A stretch of 64,000 bases of DNA from Halosolutus amylolyticus (GTDB lineage Archaea; Halobacteriota; Halobacteria; Halobacteriales; Natrialbaceae). Below the pieces are notes generated by a model that worked only from the letters and a program-made list of their open reading frames with translations, was not told the DNA's origin and did no database searches. Position 1 is the first letter of the stretch. The number at the start of each line of letters is the position of its first letter. Where the stretch lies: contig NZ_JALIQP010000002.1 in assembly GCF_023566055.1 (NCBI RefSeq), positions 868,001 to 932,000 on the forward strand. Reading direction: 5' to 3'. Made by a program: the position numbers and the translations under genes. Shown here piece by piece: positions 59,525 to 64,000 of this stretch.

Positions 59525-59564
59525 TGAACGTCACCCTCCGCTGTTGTTGGTCCCCGTATCATGG

Positions 59565-60587
59565 CTAGCGATCGTCGTAGGGGTCGTAGTCGAAGATACT
59601 CTCGATCGACAGTTCCTCGTCGATCTGGCCGTTCTCGTGTGCGAACGACGCGAAGATCTCCGTCCCGTTCTCGATCTCCCGGGGATCGGTGACGAAGTTC
59701 GCGAGCGGGCCGTCGAGCGCCTGCTGGGCCTGTTCGGCGGGCATTCCGATCCCCTCCTCGACGATGTCGGCCGTCTCGGCCGGGTTCTCGTGGATGAACT
59801 CCGTCGCACGGACGTGTTGATCGAGAAACTGCGAGGCGACCTCGGAGTCGCGCACCTCGTCGGTCATCAGCGTGACGGCGGCGGGCTGTCCGGGCATGAT
59901 CTCGGCGGACGTCCGGAACGTCTGGATCGGAAGCCCCTCCGTCTCGGCGCGAGTGGGTACCGGTTCCATGATCGAGGTGCCGTCGATTTCGCCGTTCGCG
60001 ATCGCCTGGAACACCGCGTTCGCGCCACCGATCTCGGTAATCTCGACGGCCTCGTCGGGGTCGACACCGACTTCCTCGCGGAGCCAGTAGCGAAGCAGAA
60101 CGTCGGGGACCGATCCCTGTGGAAAGGTTCCGAACCGGAACTTCTCCCCGCGCTCGTCTTCCCAGACCTCGAAGGCGTCGGCCCCGTGGTCGTCCCACAG
60201 CGTCCGGAACTCCTCGTGGGCCATGATCGCCATCGGCTCCTTGATGTTCGTCGCGGTCACCTGCGCTGGAATCCCGCGATCGATGACGATCATCGCCGGC
60301 ACGATGCCGAACATCGCGACGTCGATCTCGCCGCCGCCGAACGCCTGGACGATCGCCGGGCCGTCGGTGAACTCCTTGCTGTCGATCTCGGCGTCGAGTT
60401 CCGAGAGGTAGCCCTCGGACTCCATCACGAAGTATTGCAGATCGGGAAAGATCGGCATGTGCGCGACCGTGAGTTCGTTCGATCGGCTGGCGAAGCAGCC
60501 GGCGACGGCCGCCGTTCCGACAGCGCTCGTTCCCGCGAGATACCCCCGTCGTGAGAGAGAAATCGAGTCGTCAGTCACTACCCTCAC
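59565..60587 (-). CDS. ABC transporter substrate-binding lipoprotein, NMT1/SsuA type
   Basis: This 340-residue lipoprotein has a Tat-like signal (SRRGYLAGTSAVGTAAVAGC, Cys in the lipobox). The binding domain contains LTVAHMPIFPDLQYFVMESEGYL and GPAIVQAFGGGEIDVAMFGI, with GTFPQGSVPDVLLRYWL. This fold occurs in sulfonate/taurine, nitrate and thiamine-precursor (NMT1) binding proteins. The order lipoprotein-permease-ATPase on one strand forms an intact operon. Start GTG at 60587 or at 60578 (VTDDSISLSRRGYL) is possible; the shorter choice begins directly at the Tat signal. The substrate is not known. Confidence 0.9.
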   Translation of the reverse strand: MRVVTDDSISLSRRGYLAGTSAVGTAAVAGCFASRSNELTVAHMPIFPDLQYFVMESEGYLSELDAEIDSKEFTDGPAIVQAFGGGEIDVAMFGIVPAMIVIDRGIPAQVTATNIKEPMAIMAHEEFRTLWDDHGADAFEVWEDERGEKFRFGTFPQGSVPDVLLRYWLREEVGVDPDEAVEITEIGGANAVFQAIANGEIDGTSIMEPVPTRAETEGLPIQTFRTSAEIMPGQPAAVTLMTDEVRDSEVASQFLDQHVRATEFIHENPAETADIVEEGIGMPAEQAQQALDGPLANFVTDPREIENGTEIFASFAHENGQIDEELSIESIFDYDPYDDR

Positions 60588-60797
60588 TCGGGCCGACGGC
60601 TACTTTCCGGGTTTGGTCACGGTAAGTACGACCAGCAGTCACGACGCCGTCGAGACGGTCTCGCTCCCGAAAACGCGGTACCGTCCCGTCCTGCTGGCTC
60701 GACGGACGTTCCAGTCGCGTCATACATATCGGCAATAGTTTCCGGGTCGAACCGGGGAACCGGGCCGAGATCCGGGCCGCTCGCGTCCCCGTCGCGC

Positions 60798-61400
60798 TCA
60801 AAACCCGTCGAGTCGGGTCTGTCCGCCCCCGTTGTCGCTGCCGTCGACGCCAGCGAGGTCCGCCGCCCGCTGGAGGGTCGTCGCGAAGGTCTCCTCCTGG
60901 CTCCGATCGTACAGCGTCGCCGCCGGGTGGACGCAGATCAACACGCGCCGCGGCGTCCCCTCGATCCGGACGTCGACGACGTCGCCGGCCTCCTTGGTCA
61001 CCGCGACCGATCGATCGAGCAGGTGTTCGCTGGGTACCTTCCCCAGCGTGACGATCACGTCCGGGTCGAGCAGGTCGATCTCCCGCTCCAGGTACTCCCG
61101 GCAGTTCTCGAGTTCCTCGGTCGTCGGGTCGCGGTTCTCGGGCGGCCGACACCGAACGCAGTTCGTGATCCGAACGGTCTCCCGATCGAGGCCGACGGCC
61201 CGCAACTGGTCGTCCAGAACGGTGCCGCTCCGGCCGACGAACGGTTCGCCCTGCTCGTCCTCGTTCGCGCCCGGCCCTTCGCCGACGAACAGGACGTCGG
61301 CGTCGTCGGGACCGGTGCCGTTGACGATCCGACTCCGGCAGTCGACGAGGTCCGGACACCGGGTGCAGGCGGTAACCCGGAGATCTTCCATCTCTCCCAT
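60798..61400 (-). CDS. Family 4 uracil-DNA glycosylase
   Basis: This 200-residue UDG has iron-sulfur Cys12, Cys15, Cys85 and Cys101, at the spacing of family 4 enzymes (ACTRCPDL, CVRCRPPENR, ENCREYL). Motif A is GEGPGANEDEQGEPFVG, and the C-terminal motif is HPAATLYDR with His. It removes uracil from DNA, which limits mutations from cytosine deamination; a GC-rich genome needs such an activity. ATG ending 61400 (MGEMEDLRV) begins the conserved region. A later in-frame ATG (61391) is also possible. No repair genes are next to it. Confidence 0.93.
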   Translation of the reverse strand: MGEMEDLRVTACTRCPDLVDCRSRIVNGTGPDDADVLFVGEGPGANEDEQGEPFVGRSGTVLDDQLRAVGLDRETVRITNCVRCRPPENRDPTTEELENCREYLEREIDLLDPDVIVTLGKVPSEHLLDRSVAVTKEAGDVVDVRIEGTPRRVLICVHPAATLYDRSQEETFATTLQRAADLAGVDGSDNGGGQTRLDGF

Positions 61401-61870
61401 GGCCGGCAGGACACGCGGCCGCCTCCTACCTCTTTCGAGTCGTAGCAGTCGCGATGCGAGCCACTTCTGACGCGATCGCTGGAGAGTCTGGCAGGTCCGG
61501 ATGACGTCGATCGAGTTGTACCGAATACAGAGCACAGGCCGTGTTTAGACCCGAAAATTCGAGGGTAACAGGATTCACAGACCGAGAGCACCCGTATCGG
61601 TGTTGGATCTGAAATCGCCATCGAGGCACTGGTTTCTACAACTTCGGTTCTACGACCGCTTTATGGATCAATTTCGGTTCTACAACCGCTTTATCGAGGT
61701 TGGAGCGACACCATCGCCTCGATCGAGGGTCAAAACTCACGACGAGGTATCGTCTAAAGGATCAGCATCGAGCCACAGCACCCCTCTCACTAGCGTCCAA
61801 ACGAGATCCAATCGACATATTCGGCAATCGAAGAGCCAACTCTTACTCCCGACTACCCTGTAATAGGTGG
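61401..61870. other. 470-bp gap with a direct pair of 22-bp words
   Basis: TTCGGTTCTACRACCGCTTTAT is found at 61643-61664 and 61673-61694, 30 bp apart, each with a palindromic flavour. It lies upstream of the HTH-10 gene at 61871, and may be its operator. The composition is noticeably lower in GC than DNA before 61400. I see no real gene here. Confidence 0.6.
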
Positions 61871-62530
61871 ATGAGCGTTATCCTCGAATACACAATTGAG
61901 AACGAAGAGTTCACGCTCGGGGAAGTACTGTCTGGGCCGCCTCACATGCGAATCGAACTCGAACGGATCGTGCCCACAGGAACCTCCGTCGTGCCCTTCT
62001 TGTGGGTAACGGGAGACGATTTCGAGACCTTCGAACAAAAAGTAACTGCGCACGAGTTCGTTGATGATATTCTCGCGCTCGACAAAGTAGAGGATAGCAC
62101 GCTCTATCGAGTGAGATGGCGCGGGCGACACAACGACCTCATCCAGGGGATCACGGAGGCTGATGGGACGATTTTAGAGGGGTATGCCGATGACAAGTGG
62201 TATTTCCGACTCCGATTTCCCGACCACGATGCGCTCTCACGGTTCCACAACTTCTGTACCGACCTCGGAATATCGATTCACATTGTACGAACGTATACGG
62301 AAACCGACCGAACTGAGAGCGTCAAGCAGTTCGACCTCTCTCAGGAACAGCGTGAGGCACTCATCGTGGGGCTTCGGATGGGGTACTTCGATACGCCGAG
62401 TGAAGCAAACTTGGACGAGCTCGCCGACGAACTGGAGATTTCGCAACAGGCCACCTCTGATCGGATTCGGCGGGGAACGAAACAAGTCCTCACCGAGGCG
62501 TTGCTGGCGAGCGCGACAGACTTCGAGTGA
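61871..62530 (+). CDS. HTH-10 (Bat-like) transcriptional regulator
   Basis: This 219-residue protein has an N-terminal haloarchaeal sensor-like half (ILEYTIENEEFTLGEVLSG, with VPFLWVTGDDFETFEQ). The C-terminal HTH_10 domain contains LSQEQREALIVGLRMGYFDTP and DELADELEISQQATSDRIRRG. The sensor half resembles the bacterio-opsin activator-type regulatory domain. Codon use is AT-shifted compared with genes in the first 60 kb, suggesting acquisition or drift. ATG 61871 opens the conserved MSVILEY. Direct 22-bp repeats lie 180-230 nt upstream. Confidence 0.85.
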   Translation: MSVILEYTIENEEFTLGEVLSGPPHMRIELERIVPTGTSVVPFLWVTGDDFETFEQKVTAHEFVDDILALDKVEDSTLYRVRWRGRHNDLIQGITEADGTILEGYADDKWYFRLRFPDHDALSRFHNFCTDLGISIHIVRTYTETDRTESVKQFDLSQEQREALIVGLRMGYFDTPSEANLDELADELEISQQATSDRIRRGTKQVLTEALLASATDFE

Positions 62531-62689
62531 GCCTCCGAAACGACTTAAAAGAGCTGATGGGTCTACGATCACCCTTTCTTGAAACGGGGCAGTACATCTT
62601 CTAGTGCCAGAATCCCGCTCCAGTTACCCCCTCGAGGCCGAGTCCAGTCGGGAGAGCGTTCCCAATACGAACAGCAACCGGTTTTCGTT

Positions 62690-63061
62690 ATGAACAGCAT
62701 CATGAGCGAACGCACCATCAATTTCGACGCGGTTCTCGACCTGTGTCGAAATCGACAACGTCGCATCGTCCTTGCGGTCCTCACAGACCAGCAACGGCCG
62801 TTAACGCTGAGGGACCTCGTGGAGGTGGTTATCAAACACAATCATCACCTCTCGGCTACAGCGGTTTCTGGAGACGAGTTATCGCAGGTTCGGCTCTCGC
62901 TGCATCACGAACATATTCCGACACTGGAAGCGGCGTCGGTTATCGACTACGATCGAGACCGGGGACTGGTGGAACCGACGGAGCGGTTTGACGAATTGCA
63001 ACCCTCTCTGTCGGCCGTCATCGAAGCCGATCCCAAACTCGAACTACCGGTCGAATTGTGA
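62690..63061 (+). CDS. DUF7344-like winged-helix protein
   Basis: This 123-residue protein contains INFDAVLDLCRNRQRRIVLAV, the haloarchaeal DUF7344 opening. A helical region follows (LTLRDLVEVVIKHNHH), then LHHEHIPTLEAASVIDYD with a winged-helix wing (VEPTERFDELQ). It is probably a small DNA-binding regulator. ATG 62690 or ATG 62702 could start translation. It lies 160 nt downstream of the HTH-10 gene on the same strand. Confidence 0.78.
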   Translation: MNSIMSERTINFDAVLDLCRNRQRRIVLAVLTDQQRPLTLRDLVEVVIKHNHHLSATAVSGDELSQVRLSLHHEHIPTLEAASVIDYDRDRGLVEPTERFDELQPSLSAVIEADPKLELPVEL

Positions 63062-63166
63062 TCTAGATCGTCCTCCTGTGGAACGAGGGCGTTTCTCAGT
63101 ACGCAACCACAGGTCGCAGGAGTTACTGTGAGCAGGGAGTGCTGTCCGGCCGATCAGGGAGCGGGT

Positions 63167-63373
63167 CTAGTCACCAAACTGCTCGTCAACGACCTCTGCG
63201 ATAGCGTCTATGTCCAGTTCGTGGATGGCGATATCCTCCCCGACAGTGTACTCGGATATTTGGCCACACTCGTAGCATTCGAGCACGATATCGGTCTTGT
63301 GCGCCATCATCGAGATATCCTCCACTTCATCGCATGACGGACACCGCAACCACTCACTGAACCGGTAGTCCAT
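63167..63373 (-). CDS. Small zinc-ribbon protein
   Basis: This 68-residue protein has two CxxC pairs, CPSCDE and CYECGQ, 21 residues apart, forming a zinc ribbon. It starts MDYRFSEWLR, and an acidic C-terminal tail ends DEQFGD. The role is unknown; such ribbons commonly bind nucleic acid or assemble with protein partners. It is convergent with the DUF7344-like gene and lies in the AT-shifted end of the window. Confidence 0.7.
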   Translation of the reverse strand: MDYRFSEWLRCPSCDEVEDISMMAHKTDIVLECYECGQISEYTVGEDIAIHELDIDAIAEVVDEQFGD

Positions 63374-63563
63374 ACACGCAGATACTGACGACCTGTTATG
63401 AACATATGGGTAACAGCTATCCACAAACTCGTCGAGATCGAAAACGCCTATCTTGTAAATGAAATCCGCCGTCCGCAACATCGAACGCGCCATCGAGGAC
63501 TCACACCTGTGAAATCACGCGTTCAAACAAGGCCCAGGGGGTGTATGCAACACGCCAACGGCG

Positions 63564-63806
63564 CTATTTCGTCCACCTAATCTCGTATTCGAGTTCGTAC
63601 CGTTGTTCGCCGGTTTCTGAATCCGTGAGTCGTTCGAGTTCGACTTCGAATCGAGGACGTTCCGGCACAGTCACGGTCTGCTCTTCTGCGTCGTTAACTA
63701 GCGTGACATCTCCAGATTCGATCTGATCTGCAGTATCGCGTAACGCTTCAGCAATCTCGGTTCTCGGAACCGCTTCCTCGGTTTTGAATAGCTCTTCTTC
63801 GGGCAT
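63564..63806 (-). CDS. amphi-Trp domain protein
   Basis: This 80-residue protein has the amphi-Trp module: FKTEEAVPRTEIAEALRDTADQIESGDV, then VPERPRFEVELERLTD and a C-terminal YELEYEIRWTK. The domain alternates hydrophobic and polar residues in its strands and ends in Trp. Its function is unknown. A TATA-like CAATATAG on the plus-strand (CTATATTG in the gene direction) lies at 63834-63841, about 28 nt upstream of the ATG ending at 63806, fitting a leaderless transcript. Confidence 0.85.
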   Translation of the reverse strand: MPEEELFKTEEAVPRTEIAEALRDTADQIESGDVTLVNDAEEQTVTVPERPRFEVELERLTDSETGEQRYELEYEIRWTK

Positions 63807-64000
63807 CAGTTCTCACCACACTCTCGACGGCAATATAGCCACATGCGAACCCCAGAACAGAAGAACACGTTTCGATGCTGCATTCGCGCCTTGTATCTCG
63901 CAGAGATGCAACGAACGACCGAGCTACTGTCAGAAATGCTCCGTTGAATCCAGAGCACGAATGTAGCACGCGCTGAAAGGCAATCTGTAGAGAACGATGA

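Overview
This window is haloarchaeal chromosomal DNA, very GC-rich and dense in CGATCG-type words. The proteins are strongly acidic. Many promoters look leaderless, with a TATA-like box about 25-30 nt before the start codon. The gene set includes thermosome, SepF, Orc1/Cdc6, PGF-CTERM surface proteins, HTH-10 (Bat-like) regulators and archaeal Trm1. The style fits a Natrialbales-type Halobacterium, but the species cannot be named from this alone.

Layout. 0-8.7 kb holds housekeeping and metabolic genes: the end of a SOUL protein, an SDR, a PD-(D/E)XK-like protein, mutL, an MFS transporter ending in an 82-bp palindrome, rtcA, and a KDG-type sugar kinase behind a 16-codon upstream ORF. 8.9-16.5 kb is a tandemly duplicated two-gene cell-surface module (A1-B1-A2-B2). 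17-19.9 kb carries RNA-related genes (GNAT, RNB-domain exonuclease, zinc-finger protein, PUA protein). 20-22.5 kb is a lower-GC trio: membrane protein, IMPase-like phosphatase and Nudix protein. 22.7-33 kb has a DUF1028 protein, a Tat-exported subtilase, sepF, an HTH-10 regulator, citrate synthase, a PGF-CTERM protein, ilvA-ridA and tRNA-Ser(GGA). A SRAP peptidase follows at 33.3 kb.

34-46 kb is the most striking block. Five DtxR/IdeR-like operators (TTAGG-N4-CCTAA type) sit before a fused two-domain Fe(III) permease and a divergent gluconate-dehydrogenase-subunit-3/GMC-oxidoreductase pair, a GT2 glycosyltransferase, an Fe(III)-binding lipoprotein, a GT75/RGP-like glycosyltransferase and a flippase-like protein. 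A GT39-type membrane protein lies in the same block. Iron supply, a periplasm-facing oxidoreductase and lipid-linked sugar metabolism therefore appear to share one iron-dependent regulon.

46-54.4 kb contains the thermosome, an lrp-glnA divergent pair, a YihY-family protein, trm1 and a SWIM-finger protein. 54.4-57 kb is a probable replication origin. An orc1/cdc6 gene faces away from seven direct ORB-like boxes, a 26-bp minisatellite, an AT-rich core, three 22-bp repeats and one inverted ORB-like box that closes the region 1.2 kb away. 57.1-61.4 kb has hisH, a TauABC/SsuABC-type transporter operon and a family 4 uracil-DNA glycosylase. 61.5-64 kb is a lower-GC accessory stretch with small regulators and zinc-ribbon and amphi-Trp proteins.
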